From positions 62,001-126,000 of the forward strand of contig VXMF01000037.1 of assembly GCA_009841225.1 (NCBI GenBank): 64,000 nucleotides of DNA, given 5' to 3'. Below are positions 1 to 10,040 of this stretch, one piece after another. Numbering within the stretch: the stretch's first letter is position 1; the number at the start of each line of letters is the position of its first letter. This DNA is from Terriglobia bacterium (lineage in GTDB: Bacteria; Acidobacteriota; Terriglobia; Bryobacterales; UBA6623). The translations under genes were made by a program, and so were the position numbers. The notes below the pieces were generated by a model. That model was not told where the DNA came from. It made no database searches and saw only the letters and a list, made by a program, of their open reading frames with translations.

Positions 1-975
<975 letters not shown>

Positions 976-1016
976 CCAAGTCTGGTAAGCTTGCGTCCGC
1001 AGCGCAGGTCTCGCCA

Positions 1017-2684
1017 GTGTCGATTCGATGCGTGGTTCTAATGCTGATCGCAACGTCGTGCATTGCCGCGGCTGACGTCCGCCCCATCCCAACTGCCGGA
1101 AGATCTGCCGTAGCGGCGCGCAACGGGATGGTGGCGGCCAGCCAGCCGCTGGCCTCGCAAGTGGGCTTGCGGATTCTGCAGGAAGGCGGCAACGCCGTCG
1201 ATGCGGCTATCGCCACTGCGGCAACACTCGCCTTGGTGGCACCCATGATGACCGGGCCCGGCGGCGATATGTTCGCCTTGGTCTACATGGCCGAGACAGG
1301 CCAATTGGCCGGCCTGAACGGCAGCGGTTTTTCGCCCGCGGCCGCGAACGTCGATTTCTTCAAGCGCCGCAAGCTCGACCACATTCCCGCCAAGGGACCG
1401 TTCTCGGTCACAGTGCCGGGCGCGGTTGATGGCTGGATCACGCTGCTGGAGCGGTTCGGCACGATGTCATTGGAGCAGGTCCTAGAGCCCGCAATTCAAT
1501 ACGGCGAGCAGGGCTTCCCGGTGTCGGAGATCTTCGCCGAGAACTGGGCCAGCAACAGTTCGTCGTACAAGGATGACCCGGAGTTCGTCAAGGCGTACTA
1601 CACCGATGGCAACCCCCCGAAGCATGGCGACGTGTTCGTCAACAAACCGTTGGCTTGGACGTACCGGCAGATCGCTCGTGGCGGGCGCGACGCCTTCTAC
1701 AAGGGCGAGATCGCCCGCAGGATCGTCCAGCGCCTCAACGGCCTCGACTGGCCCATGACCGAGGCGGATCTGGCGTACCAGCACTCGGACTGGGTCGAAC
1801 CGATCAGCACGACCTACAAAGGACACCGCATCTACGAGCTGCCGCCCAACGGACAGGGCATGGCCGCGTTGGAGATGTTGAACATCCTGGAGGGCTTCGA
1901 TCTCCAGGCCGCCGGCCACAACACGGCCGACTACCTGCATCTGTTTGTCGAGGCCAAGCGGCTGGCATTCGCCGACCTTGGCGCTTGGCTGGCCGACCCG
2001 GCCAGGGCCCGGCTGCCGGTCCAGACCCTGATCTCCAAAGACTACGCGCGGCGCCAGCGGGAGCGGATCGATCCCGCCCACGCCGCCGAGAGCGTGGATT
2101 CGGGAGTCAAGGGCCCGGTGCACTGGCTCGACGGCAGCGGCGATACGGTCTACTTCAGTGTCGTGGACAAAGACCGCAATGCCGTCTCCTTCATCAACAG
2201 CCTGTTCCAAGGCTTCGGCTCTGGCGTGGTCGTGCCGGGCACGGGGCTGCTGCTGCAAGATCGAGGCGCGCTCTTCTCGCTGGATCCACAGCACCCGAAC
2301 CGGATCGAGGGGCGCAAGCGCCCCTACCACACCATCATTCCGGCGATGGCCTTCAAGGGCGGCAAGCCGTGGCTGTCATTCGGGGTCATGGGCGGTGACT
2401 TGCAGCCGCAGGGCCACGTCCAAGTCCTGCTCAACATGATCGAGTTCGGGATGAACGTGCAGGAAGCGGGCGAAGCCCCGCGCGCCAGCCACAGCGACGG
2501 CGGCGGAGTCGGGCTGGAGAAGGGGATCTCGCCCCAAGTGGCGGCGGAGCTGATGCGCAAGGGACACTCGGTCAAGACCTCGGGTCCCATGGGCGGCTAC
2601 CAAGCAGTTCACATCGACTGGGAACGCGGCGTGCTGTTCGGCGGAACCGATCCTCGCAAAGACGGCACCGTGGCCGCCTGGTAG
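1017..2684 (+). CDS. ggt: gamma-glutamyltransferase (glutathione hydrolase family)
   Basis: This is a 555-aa N-terminal-nucleophile hydrolase. It is expected to be exported, to cleave itself into large and small subunits, and then to transfer or hydrolyse gamma-glutamyl groups from glutathione and related peptides. The N-terminal signature NAVDAAIATAATLALVAP is clear, followed by TGPGGDMF. The small subunit would start at Thr377, in the block GSGDTVYFSVVDKDRNAVS, with the downstream GFGSGVVVPGTG loop that shapes the active site. The longest start is a GTG; an ATG at 1041 would also leave a hydrophobic signal (MLIATSCIAAA). It follows the DUF1501 gene by about 40 bases but I see no functional link. 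Length is normal for the family. The downstream end converges on an NHL-repeat gene. Confidence 0.93.
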   Translation: MSIRCVVLMLIATSCIAAADVRPIPTAGRSAVAARNGMVAASQPLASQVGLRILQEGGNAVDAAIATAATLALVAPMMTGPGGDMFALVYMAETGQLAGLNGSGFSPAAANVDFFKRRKLDHIPAKGPFSVTVPGAVDGWITLLERFGTMSLEQVLEPAIQYGEQGFPVSEIFAENWASNSSSYKDDPEFVKAYYTDGNPPKHGDVFVNKPLAWTYRQIARGGRDAFYKGEIARRIVQRLNGLDWPMTEADLAYQHSDWVEPISTTYKGHRIYELPPNGQGMAALEMLNILEGFDLQAAGHNTADYLHLFVEAKRLAFADLGAWLADPARARLPVQTLISKDYARRQRERIDPAHAAESVDSGVKGPVHWLDGSGDTVYFSVVDKDRNAVSFINSLFQGFGSGVVVPGTGLLLQDRGALFSLDPQHPNRIEGRKRPYHTIIPAMAFKGGKPWLSFGVMGGDLQPQGHVQVLLNMIEFGMNVQEAGEAPRASHSDGGGVGLEKGISPQVAAELMRKGHSVKTSGPMGGYQAVHIDWERGVLFGGTDPRKDGTVAAW

Positions 2685-2687
2685 CAA

Positions 2688-2705
2688 GCGGGCGAGCCGG
2701 CCCGC
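2688..2705. terminator. Small GC hairpin between convergent genes
   Basis: GCGGGC and GCCCGC form a 6-bp stem around a 6-base loop, directly after the ggt stop codon and before the convergent NHL-gene stop. There is no T-run on either side, so a bidirectional terminator is only a possibility. Confidence 0.3.
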
Positions 2706-2760
2706 CAATGCGGCCGTGTCCCGCGGTTTCCGCAGCAGAGGCGAACGGGCCGCCGTGCGC

Positions 2761-3708
2761 CTATCGCGGGCGGAACTTTTGCACGCGCTGGTTCTTGATC
2801 TCGCTGACGAAGACGTTGCCCTCCGCGTCGACGGCGATATGGTGGCCGAAGTTCAGATCCCCTGGCATGCGGCCGTTCCGGCCGAAGGCTCCAAGCACCT
2901 GGCCGTCCAGGCTCAGCTTCACGACCCGGTCGTTGTGGCCGTCAGCCATCATCAGCGTTCCGTCGGGGTGAAAGTCAAGACCCCACGGCGAGCCAACGTG
3001 GTCCCATTGGGTCAGGAACTTACCGTCGGCATCGAATACTTGCACACGGTAGTTCTCGCGATCGCCCACATAGACGCGGCCCTGCTGGTCCACTACGACC
3101 GCGTGCGGCAGATCGAATTCGCCCTCGCCCTTGCCGGGCTTGCCCCAGGCCGTGATGTAGCGCCCCTCCTTGGAGAACTTCACCACTCGCGAATTGCCAT
3201 AGCCGTCGGTGACGTATATCTCGCCGGTCGGGCCGAAGGCCACATCGGTGGGGCGGTTGAACAATTCATCGGATTCCCCGCTCTGCCCGCGGCGACCGAA
3301 AACCATCCGCACGCGCCCGCTCGGATCCATCTTCAGCACTTGATGCGTGTCGTTGTCCACGGTCCAGATGTTGCCTTCAGGGTCAATGCGGATAGCATGC
3401 GCCCGGATGAACATGTCGTCGCCCCACGACCGGACCATCCGACCATCGGGCGCGAACTCCATAATCGGGTGCACGCCGCGATGAAACACGTACACGTGCC
3501 CATTGCCGTCCACGGCCACGCCTGGCGTCTCGCCGAAACTCCAGCCGGGCGGAAGGCTCGGCCACTCCGCATCGGCCGCGTACTGGATGGCGGGAAAGTC
3601 GTCCGCAGGCAAGACTGGTGTCAACGCCCCGGCAAGTGCGACTGAGAGAACGGTTAGCCACGTGGGCAAGCTTAGATTTCGCATGACGGACCTCGACTTC
3701 AGCGACAT
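2761..3708 (-). CDS. Secreted NHL-repeat beta-propeller protein (peptidylglycine-lyase-like)
   Basis: This 315-aa protein has an N-terminal signal (RNLSLPTWLTVLSVALAGAL, with a second in-frame ATG at 3684 that gives a tidier signal peptide). Repeated NHL-type blades follow: GVAVDGNGHVYVFHRG, AIRIDPEGNIWTVDN, DVAFGPTGEIYVTDGYGN, AVVVDQQGRVYVGDREN, HIAVDAEGNVFVSEIKNQRV. Five to six such blades match the six-bladed propeller of peptidyl-alpha-hydroxyglycine alpha-amidating lyase, and bacterial homologues are often annotated that way. The bacterial function is not established; binding or lyase chemistry on a periplasmic ligand is inference. It is monocistronic and converges on ggt. A perfect 27-bp palindrome sits immediately upstream of its start. 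Confidence 0.85.
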   Translation of the reverse strand: MSLKSRSVMRNLSLPTWLTVLSVALAGALTPVLPADDFPAIQYAADAEWPSLPPGWSFGETPGVAVDGNGHVYVFHRGVHPIMEFAPDGRMVRSWGDDMFIRAHAIRIDPEGNIWTVDNDTHQVLKMDPSGRVRMVFGRRGQSGESDELFNRPTDVAFGPTGEIYVTDGYGNSRVVKFSKEGRYITAWGKPGKGEGEFDLPHAVVVDQQGRVYVGDRENYRVQVFDADGKFLTQWDHVGSPWGLDFHPDGTLMMADGHNDRVVKLSLDGQVLGAFGRNGRMPGDLNFGHHIAVDAEGNVFVSEIKNQRVQKFRPR

Positions 3709-3710
3709 AT

Positions 3711-3737
3711 CCGCGAATCGAGAGTCTCGATTCGCGG
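3711..3737. promoter_or_regulatory. Perfect 27-bp palindrome upstream of the NHL gene
   Basis: CCGCGAATCGAGA is followed by one central base and its exact reverse complement, giving 13+13 matched bases. It begins 3 bases upstream of the longest NHL start (27 upstream of the ATG at 3684). It could be a dimeric-repressor operator or a hairpin in the 5' leader. There is no T-run, so it is not a classic terminator. Confidence 0.6.
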
Positions 3738-4078
3738 CAGATCAGAATTCGGCGAACAGCATAGCCGATTCGCCCGGGCCCCGCCACTGGACCGGCCAAA
3801 GCGGACTGGCCGGAGCCCAGCGTCCGGCCGACCGGATTAGCCTCAACAGCCCCCGGCCATTCCGGTAGCGGAGCTTGTCCCGCCTCGGCCGAGCCAGCAG
3901 CAGAGCAGTCGATGCGATCGTGGTGCGGACCGAGCGGATTCGATTGCGGCGGTCCGCATCCGAAAGACCTGGGAAGAATGTCTCCGAGGCACCCCGAAAG
4001 CTCCCAAGGCAATGCTTGGTCGCGCGTTCACATGGGATAAGATGATGCGTCCAGCCTGAATTGGATCACGGGAACCAC
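3738..4078. other. Intergenic region between divergent genes
   Basis: About 340 bases separate the NHL gene (minus strand) from the DUF1080 gene (plus strand). Apart from the palindrome at its left edge I see no RNA gene, repeat or recognisable coding sequence. It must carry the promoters of both genes. Confidence 0.5.
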
Positions 4079-4738
4079 GTGAAGCAAACCTTCCAGCAGC
4101 TTGTCGCAACGTTGCTCGTTGTCGGTATCCCCGCCTTCTCCCAGCCCAACCGGCTCACCGAAGTCGAGCGGGACGAGGGCTACGTTCTGCTCTTCGACGG
4201 GCGTAGCCTCGATGGCTGGGACGGCGACCCCGACCTGTGGTCTGTCCGGGACGGCTCGATTGTAGGTTCGAGCGACAGCCATCCGGTCGACACCAACACG
4301 TTCCTGATTTACCAGAAATCGTTCGACGACTTCGTCCTGAGGCTCGAAGTCCGGTTGCGGAACGGCAATAGCGGCATCCAGTTTCGGAGCGAGCACCTGC
4401 CGGGTCCCGGCTGGATCGTCCGTGGCTACCAAGCAGATCTCTCGGATGCCGGAGCACGTTCGGCTTGGGGCAACTTCTACGAAGAAAGAGGTCGCGGCCG
4501 CAGTCTGATGGCCACGTTCGACGAGGGCTGGCTGCGGGCGAAGGATGTCGTGCTCCCCCGGGAATGGAACCATTACGAGATCCGCGCCGAAGGCGATCGC
4601 GTGCGACTGACGCTCAATGGCAAAGTGACCTTCGAAGGCACCGACGACAGGACCAAGGCCGGCATCGTCGCGATCCAGCTGCACTCGGGGCCCGGCATGC
4701 AGGTCGAATGTCGCAGCATCCGGATCAAGCCGCTATAG
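4079..4738 (+). CDS. DUF1080 / 3-keto-disaccharide hydrolase domain protein, secreted
   Basis: This is a single-domain protein of about 219 aa with a concanavalin-like fold. Typical DUF1080 blocks are EGYVLLFDGRSLDGWDGD, the WSVRDGSIVGS strand, FVLRLEVRLRNGNSGIQFRS, and WNHYEIRAEGDRVRLTLNGK near the end. Members of this family hydrolyse 3-keto-glycosides or act as carbohydrate-binding modules in the periplasm, and are abundant in Acidobacteria and Planctomycetes. I prefer the GTG at 4079, which gives a short signal peptide (KQTFQQLVATLLVVGIPAFS); a TTG at 4061 is also in frame. It stands alone between the NHL gene and the cold-shock gene. Confidence 0.85.
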   Translation: MKQTFQQLVATLLVVGIPAFSQPNRLTEVERDEGYVLLFDGRSLDGWDGDPDLWSVRDGSIVGSSDSHPVDTNTFLIYQKSFDDFVLRLEVRLRNGNSGIQFRSEHLPGPGWIVRGYQADLSDAGARSAWGNFYEERGRGRSLMATFDEGWLRAKDVVLPREWNHYEIRAEGDRVRLTLNGKVTFEGTDDRTKAGIVAIQLHSGPGMQVECRSIRIKPL

Positions 4739-5014
4739 GCGGCGGCCTAGACAGGCTTCCGTGCGCCTTGGGGGCCACTGTTGGCCCAACAAGCCCCCGA
4801 TCACTAGCCCAGAGGCGACTGTCGGCGTGCCGCCGGCAGAGCCCGAAGCAAAGTCCCACCACTAGGCCGCAGTGGCTTGATTCAACCAATACCGTCTCGG
4901 GCTGCCCCCGCGCGCTTCACCCAAGTGCACGACGGCAACGCGAGCATTCCGGCACCAATGGGAGGTTCCGATCCTGACGACCCTACGGTCGGCGGGATTA
5001 GAGTTCGGAGTCGA

Positions 5015-5224
5015 CTAGGCGAGCGCGACGTTCTCGGCGCGGGGTCCCTTCGGGCCCTCGCCGACCGTAAACGTCACGTTATCGCCTTCGCGCATGGAAT
5101 TGAATGGCGTGTCCGTGCATGCGGAGTGGTGGAAGAAGTACTCGGTGCCGTCGGATGCCGCGATGAAGCCGAAGCCCCTATCCGTGATCCGCTTGATCGT
5201 GCCGGTGCCGGTGGTGGGTGTCAT
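5015..5224 (-). CDS. csp: Cold-shock domain protein (CspA family)
   Basis: This is a 69-aa single cold-shock domain, normal length for the family, that binds single-stranded RNA or DNA. RNP1 is visible as RGFGFIA (residues 17-23) and RNP2 as the EYFFHHSA strand. The protein starts GTGTIKRITD, replacing the commoner GTVKWFN opening, and ends EGPKGPRAENV as usual. It probably acts as an RNA chaperone during temperature or growth transitions. The start ATG is unambiguous. The upstream region is long, as for cspA-type mRNAs with a structured leader. It is divergent from the sulfatase gene. Confidence 0.95.
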   Translation of the reverse strand: MTPTTGTGTIKRITDRGFGFIAASDGTEYFFHHSACTDTPFNSMREGDNVTFTVGEGPKGPRAENVALA

Positions 5225-5602
5225 GTGTGAGTCCTTTGACTATGGTCTGCAGGAATAGACCGTGAACGCACCGAGGCATTGTCAGGTTGATGATGACAGT
5301 GCGCTCAGTGTCCTGATGAGGCCGCGCGGCCTACTGTAACTGCTTTGGTGAGGATTGGAGAGCCAGCGCCAAGTCTCAAGAAAGTAGTCACTTGAGCATA
5401 CCACCCTTCCACCGCCTTGACCAAAGATAGAAGCCCGCTTTGTCACAGTTGTCTAGAAGTGAGCCCTTTTCCCGTCGTTTAGGAACGAGCCTTCTAGGGT
5501 GTCTTGGGGAGGGGCGAAGCTGGTGTGTAGACCGGGCGGATAGGTGGCACGACTGTAGCCACGACTCGGTTGCAGTCGTCCACTGGTAGAATCGATACCC
5601 GC
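5225..5602. other. Intergenic region between csp and a sulfatase
   Basis: This 378-base divergent region is less GC-rich than the flanking genes. It presumably contains the cold-shock mRNA leader and both promoters. I see no coding sequence, tRNA or repeat in it. Confidence 0.5.
5395..5424 (-). promoter_or_regulatory. Possible promoter of the cold-shock gene
   Basis: On the minus strand TTGGTC and TATGCT are separated by 18 bases. Transcription from here would give a leader of about 160 nt, similar in length to the cspA leader. The -10 matches the consensus at only four of six positions, so this is tentative. Confidence 0.3.
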
Positions 5603-7066
5603 ATGATGCCCCTTTTCTTGCACCTTCGAACCGGGCGCGTGGCCGCTTTCTCAGTTCTCGTGCTCAGCGTCATTGGATGCGCCGCTCCCGAGCAACCGGC
5701 CGATCCCCGCCCCAACTTCGTGCTGGTCATGGCCGACGACATGGGGTGGGGCCAAACCGGCTACTACAACCACCCCGTCCTGAAGACTCCGCAGCTTGAC
5801 GCCATGGCTGCGGCCGGATTGCGGTTCGACCGGTTCTACGCCGGCGCGCCGAACTGCTCGCCCACGCGCGCCACCGTGATGACGGGCCGGACACACGATC
5901 GCACAGGTGTCGTGGACCACGGCTTTGCGCTGCGGCGGCAAGAGCGGACGATCGCCCGCGCCTTGGACGAGGCAGGCTATGCCACCGGACACTTCGGCAA
6001 GTGGCACCTCAACGGGCTGCGGGGCCCGGGCGTGCCGATTCTGGCAGAGGACGCGCACAACCCCGGGGTGTTCGGGTTCGATACGTGGCTTTCGGTAACG
6101 AACTTTTTCGAGCGCGACCCCCTCATGAGCCGCGAAGGCCTGTTCGTCCAGCACCAAGGAGATTCGTCTGAGGTGATCGTCGCTGAAGCGCTGAGCTTCA
6201 TGCGGCGACAGGTCGAGCAGTCCAACCCGTTCTTCGCGGTGATCTGGTACGGCACCCCCCACTCCCCGTGGATCGCTTCCGAGGAGGACAGGGCGGCTTT
6301 CGCCAACTTGGACGAAAACTCCCAGCATCACTACGGTGAGTTGGTCGCCATGGACCGCAGCATTGGCGCGCTGCGCGCTGGCTTGCGAGAGCTGCAGGTC
6401 GAGCGCAACACCGTGCTTTGGTTTACCAGCGACAACGGCGGCCTGCCTCGGATCGAACCGGGAACGGTCGGCGGCTTGCGTGGATTTAAGGGCAGCCTAT
6501 ACGAGGGCGGCATCCGAGTGCCCGCGATTATCGAGTGGCCGGACGGTATCCAGCAAGCCCGTGTCACCGAGTTCCCGGCAGTCACGATGGATATCTTCCC
6601 CACCGTCTCGGCTATAGCGGGCCTGCCCCCGACGGCGGCGCTACAGCCCCAGGACGGAATCGACTTGCAGCCCCTGTTCGCGAGCGAGGAGGGGACGCGC
6701 GACACACCGATCGGATTCCGTCACCTTGGGAAGATCGCCTTGATCGACAACGACCTCAAGATCGTCAGGAACGACGCAGATAGCGAATCTTACGAGGTCT
6801 TCGAACTGGCCGCCGACCCGAATGAAACCACCGACATCTCGGCGGAGCGGCCGGACGAGGCGGCCCGGCTGCGCGAAGCCTTGGAGACATGGAATGCATC
6901 AGTGGAAGCCAGCGCCAACGGTGCGGACTATCCCGATGGGGACTTCGAGAGCAAGGAGTCGGAGCGTCACTGGTGGATGACGCAGGACGGGTACGCGCCC
7001 TATATCGACGAGTGGCGAGGCCGGCCGGAATACGTGCAGTACATCGAGCGCGCACTCGGTCCGTGA
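5603..7066 (+). CDS. Sulfatase (formylglycine-dependent), predicted lipoprotein
   Basis: This protein hydrolyses sulfate esters, probably on a polysaccharide. The N-terminal metal-binding block is NFVLVMADDMGWG, and the catalytic cysteine sits in the C-S-P-T-R motif at Cys85, which a formylglycine-generating enzyme must convert. GHFGKWHLNG and FTSDNGG, two further family motifs, are present. I chose the ATG at 5603 over the TTG at 5570 because it gives a lipoprotein signal with lipobox LSVIGC. This predicts anchoring to a membrane facing the periplasm or cell surface. Length (487 aa) is normal. No maturation enzyme is encoded in the window. Substrate cannot be told from sequence alone. Confidence 0.94.
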   Translation: MMPLFLHLRTGRVAAFSVLVLSVIGCAAPEQPADPRPNFVLVMADDMGWGQTGYYNHPVLKTPQLDAMAAAGLRFDRFYAGAPNCSPTRATVMTGRTHDRTGVVDHGFALRRQERTIARALDEAGYATGHFGKWHLNGLRGPGVPILAEDAHNPGVFGFDTWLSVTNFFERDPLMSREGLFVQHQGDSSEVIVAEALSFMRRQVEQSNPFFAVIWYGTPHSPWIASEEDRAAFANLDENSQHHYGELVAMDRSIGALRAGLRELQVERNTVLWFTSDNGGLPRIEPGTVGGLRGFKGSLYEGGIRVPAIIEWPDGIQQARVTEFPAVTMDIFPTVSAIAGLPPTAALQPQDGIDLQPLFASEEGTRDTPIGFRHLGKIALIDNDLKIVRNDADSESYEVFELAADPNETTDISAERPDEAARLREALETWNASVEASANGADYPDGDFESKESERHWWMTQDGYAPYIDEWRGRPEYVQYIERALGP

Positions 7067-7234
7067 AACTAGCAAGACCGCCGTCTGCGGCGCCCGCGGT
7101 GGTGAATGCGCAATGATCTCGCCCGGCGTGTCAGGAGCCGGTCTCACGAACGGGCGGAGGCCAACACCACTGCCGCTGCGCGCCGGGCCGCCGGGCACGG
7201 GGAGCTATGCGACATGTACGGTGGGAGTGCGCAG

Positions 7235-7675
7235 ATGCGGAACCGCCGCAACGCGGTGATCGCCTGCCTCGCCGGAGTTGCGGCTGCGCTATTGATCGTA
7301 GGTGCGGTAAGCGGAACCTTCATTCGCCACGTCGTCCAGATCGTGCCAGTTGCCGTTGCGCTCGTCGCCGTGAGGGAACGGCCTGCGTGGGGATCGCACG
7401 CCGCGCTGCCAATTTTCGCTTGGTGGCTGTTCATGATGGTGCTGGTCTGGCTGTATCTCGCGGGTGTGCCGATGTTCTTCGACGGAGACTTCACGCTCAC
7501 CGAAATCGTGCTGACGGTCCTAGTCTCCCTGTTCTGCGTGCTGGGACTGCTTGCCTGCATGCGCCTAAAGTCGACGTCGAGCATCGCCAACCGCCTGCTG
7601 GCGGTTGCCGTTTTCGGCGCTTTCCAGTTCGCCATGATGTGGGCGAGTTTTCTGCGGCCGTTCGTCAACCGGTGA
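7235..7675 (+). CDS. Hypothetical membrane protein, four predicted helices
   Basis: I do not recognise a family. The protein (about 146 aa from the ATG at 7235) has four hydrophobic segments: AVIACLAGVAAALLIVGAV, then ALPIFAWWLFMMVLVWLYLA, then IVLTVLVSLFCVLGLLACM, then LLAVAVFGAFQFAMMWASF. The reading frame is open upstream to 7106, but a GGTGGGAG ribosome site about 8 bases before 7235 and the hydrophilic upstream residues argue for this start. An alternative ATG is at 7214. It follows the sulfatase by about 170 bases with no obvious operon link. Confidence 0.55.
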   Translation: MRNRRNAVIACLAGVAAALLIVGAVSGTFIRHVVQIVPVAVALVAVRERPAWGSHAALPIFAWWLFMMVLVWLYLAGVPMFFDGDFTLTEIVLTVLVSLFCVLGLLACMRLKSTSSIANRLLAVAVFGAFQFAMMWASFLRPFVNR

Positions 7676-8217
7676 CCCTTCGCAGACGCCGCGGTCCGAT
7701 TGGGATGCCGTGTCCAACGGCGTCGAACGCGAGGCCACGCACGGGAGCCCTGGGTCCGCGAGTAGGCAGAGCAGCGGACAATCGGCGACGCCGGCCCGGG
7801 CCGCCCGAGCCGAATCGGTCCGTGGAAGGCGTGCGAGATCAAACCATACTGGCGGTGACGACTAGCGACTCGCACTGGAACCCGTCCACATGGAGGTCCC
7901 CTGTCCGGTTTCGAAGGCCAGCTGCACGTCGCTGCAATCCCCGTGGGCGGGTTTTCGTTCGAGCGGCAACTCCCCGGACCGCAAACTCACGTCAATGGGC
8001 CCAGCACCCAGCCATTTTCGATCTGATCGCTGCCAGCGGGTCGGAGAGCTCACGGAAGGCGGAGCACTCCAGAGTCTCCGCGCACCCCGCCTCCAGCTCG
8101 GCCGAGCCGTCCCCGGCGGAAGCCGGGGACAAGGCGGGAATTCCCATGTGGCAGAATAGGGCGGCCTCGCCCGACGGTGTCGTGAGGTGTGTCAGCTAGG
8201 GGCCAGGAGGACTCCAA
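7676..8217. other. Long intergenic region without recognisable genes
   Basis: These 540 bases hold only short overlapping frames with no recognisable protein similarity and no start/ribosome-site pairing that convinces me. I see no tRNA, repeat or strong hairpin. A ribosome site for the following gene (AGGAGG near 8206) closes the region. Confidence 0.5.
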
Positions 8218-8913
8218 GTGAGCAACGATCCCGAAGGAACTGGCGATGCGGCACCGGGGGGCGACGCCGGCTCGCAGGCTCCCGCCGGCAACGTGCTGAA
8301 CGAGGCCGAGAAGGAGAGAATCCGGTCCGAGGAGATCCACTCCGCTGAAGCGCGGAGGTATCGCGAGGATGTTCGTCGCGAGATCCGGCGGGAAGCGAGG
8401 GGAAGTGCGACGTGGGCTCGGGTCGTCGCGATGCTGCAGCTCGAACCCGGGATTTCGGATGAGATCGCATCGGATCCGAACAGCACGAACCAGGGCCTCG
8501 TTGTCGTGGCCGTCGCAAACGCCGTCGCTTACCTGCTGCTCTTGCCGATTGTCCTGGTCACAATCCCGGTTTCGATCGTCTTCGTCGCGATCAACGCGGG
8601 ACTCTATAGCTTGCTCTCGCGCCTCTTCGTGAGCGAAGTGCCGGAGTATTCCCATTGGTTTCGCGCGCTCCTGTATGCTACGGCTCCTTCAGCCTTGGGG
8701 ATCGTCCCGATCATCGGTTCCCTCGTGGGGGGCATCTACGTGGTCGTGCTGAATGTCATCGTGATCCGGGATCTGGCCCGGATCACAACGGGCGCGGCGA
8801 TCGTCGTCTGGCTTATTGTGCTGCTCTTGGCATTGATCCTGATCGCGGCCGCAGGTCTGTGGTTGGGTCTGGCCGCATTCCTCCAGCACGTGCCAGCTGT
8901 CTTCAGTTTCTAA
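8218..8913 (+). CDS. YIP1-family membrane protein
   Basis: This is a 231-aa protein with a charged cytoplasmic N-terminus (EAEKERIRSEE and following, probably helical) and four to five hydrophobic segments from about residue 100. The segment LLYATAPSALGIVPIIGSLV, followed by GGIYVVVLNVIVIRDLARIT, is typical of bacterial Yip1-domain proteins. Their role is unknown; the family is named after Golgi proteins that bind Rab GTPases. The GTG start is supported by AGGAGG at a proper distance. Upstream and downstream spacers are long, so it is probably monocistronic. Confidence 0.75.
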   Translation: MSNDPEGTGDAAPGGDAGSQAPAGNVLNEAEKERIRSEEIHSAEARRYREDVRREIRREARGSATWARVVAMLQLEPGISDEIASDPNSTNQGLVVVAVANAVAYLLLLPIVLVTIPVSIVFVAINAGLYSLLSRLFVSEVPEYSHWFRALLYATAPSALGIVPIIGSLVGGIYVVVLNVIVIRDLARITTGAAIVVWLIVLLLALILIAAAGLWLGLAAFLQHVPAVFSF

Positions 8914-9137
8914 CGGTAGGACCAGTGCCGTGGCTCGCGGCTCCAGTGCGCCAGCCTCCACGTCCCCAAGGACTCTCTGCCTTCCGCGAGTCGGCCGTCA
9001 CCTCGTCGTTTTCCTCGGCCAACACGTCCGCGCGGCCTCACGACACCCATGGTCACAGAGCCACGGATGCACCTCTTCATGCTCCTGCGCTACGCTGCGA
9101 GACGACGTTCCCACCCGTATTACCCTCGGTACAAGCC

Positions 9138-10034
9138 ATGTCCATTGCAATCGGCAACGCACCCTGCTCATGGGGCGTCGAGTTTCCCGACGCCCCGTCG
9201 AATCCACCGTGGCAGCAGGTGCTTGACGAAGCCAGCCAAGCCGGGTATTCCGGAATCGAGCTCGGACCGGTCGGCTACGTTCCTGAAGACCCCTCCCTGC
9301 TAGCGGACAATCTGGCCGAACGCGGTCTCGTGCTGACGGCCGGAGTGGTGTTCCGCCCGTTCCACCAAGCTGATGTCTGGGAGGAAGTGCAGCAGGCTGT
9401 ACATCGCACCTGCCGCATGCTCGAGCCCTTGGGCGCCCAGCAGGTGGTCTTCATCGACAGCCTGTCGCCCGTGCGCTCGAACTACGCGGGAGATCCCGCC
9501 CGAGCGCCGCGCCTCGAGCCGATCGAGCTCTCCGGTCTTCACGAACGCATTCGCACATCTGCCCGCGTTGTCCGCGAAGAATACGGATTGACTGCGTGCA
9601 TGCACGCCCATGCGGGAGGCTGCGTGGAATTCGCGGACGAACTGGAGCAGGTCATGGACGCGATCGACGAGCGGCTACTCGCCCTGTGCCTCGATACGGG
9701 CCACTCGCTGTACGCCGGTTTCGATCCCGTCGCCACCTTCCGGCGCTATGCCGCCCGCACCAGCTACATCCATATCAAGGATCTCGACATTGGCATCCTG
9801 CAACAGTGTGTCGAACGCCGAATCGGATTCTACGAGGCCTGCAACCGGGGCGTGTTCTGCCAACTGGGACGTGGCGATGTGGACTTCGCGGCGCTCAAAC
9901 TCGCCATGGAAGAGGCCGGCTACGAAGGATGGGGCACCGTCGAGCAGGATCGCGGCCCTGACACGAAGACTACCGCGCTCGAGGATGCCCAGGCCAACAT
10001 CGCGTTCCTGCGGTCCGTCAAGCTGGCCGCCTAG
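9138..10034 (+). CDS. Sugar phosphate isomerase/epimerase, IolE-like (inosose dehydratase type)
   Basis: This 298-aa TIM-barrel protein opens with IGNAPCSWGVEFPD and GYSGIELGPVGYVP, as in inosose (2-keto-myo-inositol) dehydratases. Metal-ligand motifs are in their usual order: CLDTGHSLY, then YIHIKDLD, then WGTVEQDRG at the end. IolE removes water from scyllo-inosose to give the diketone that IolD cleaves. The symporter and IolD genes lie just downstream on the opposite strand, which supports an inositol-type pathway. The frame is open upstream to 8655, but family similarity starts at this ATG. Other xylose-isomerase-like activities are possible. Confidence 0.85.
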   Translation: MSIAIGNAPCSWGVEFPDAPSNPPWQQVLDEASQAGYSGIELGPVGYVPEDPSLLADNLAERGLVLTAGVVFRPFHQADVWEEVQQAVHRTCRMLEPLGAQQVVFIDSLSPVRSNYAGDPARAPRLEPIELSGLHERIRTSARVVREEYGLTACMHAHAGGCVEFADELEQVMDAIDERLLALCLDTGHSLYAGFDPVATFRRYAARTSYIHIKDLDIGILQQCVERRIGFYEACNRGVFCQLGRGDVDFAALKLAMEEAGYEGWGTVEQDRGPDTKTTALEDAQANIAFLRSVKLAA

Positions 10035-10040
10035 CCGCGC

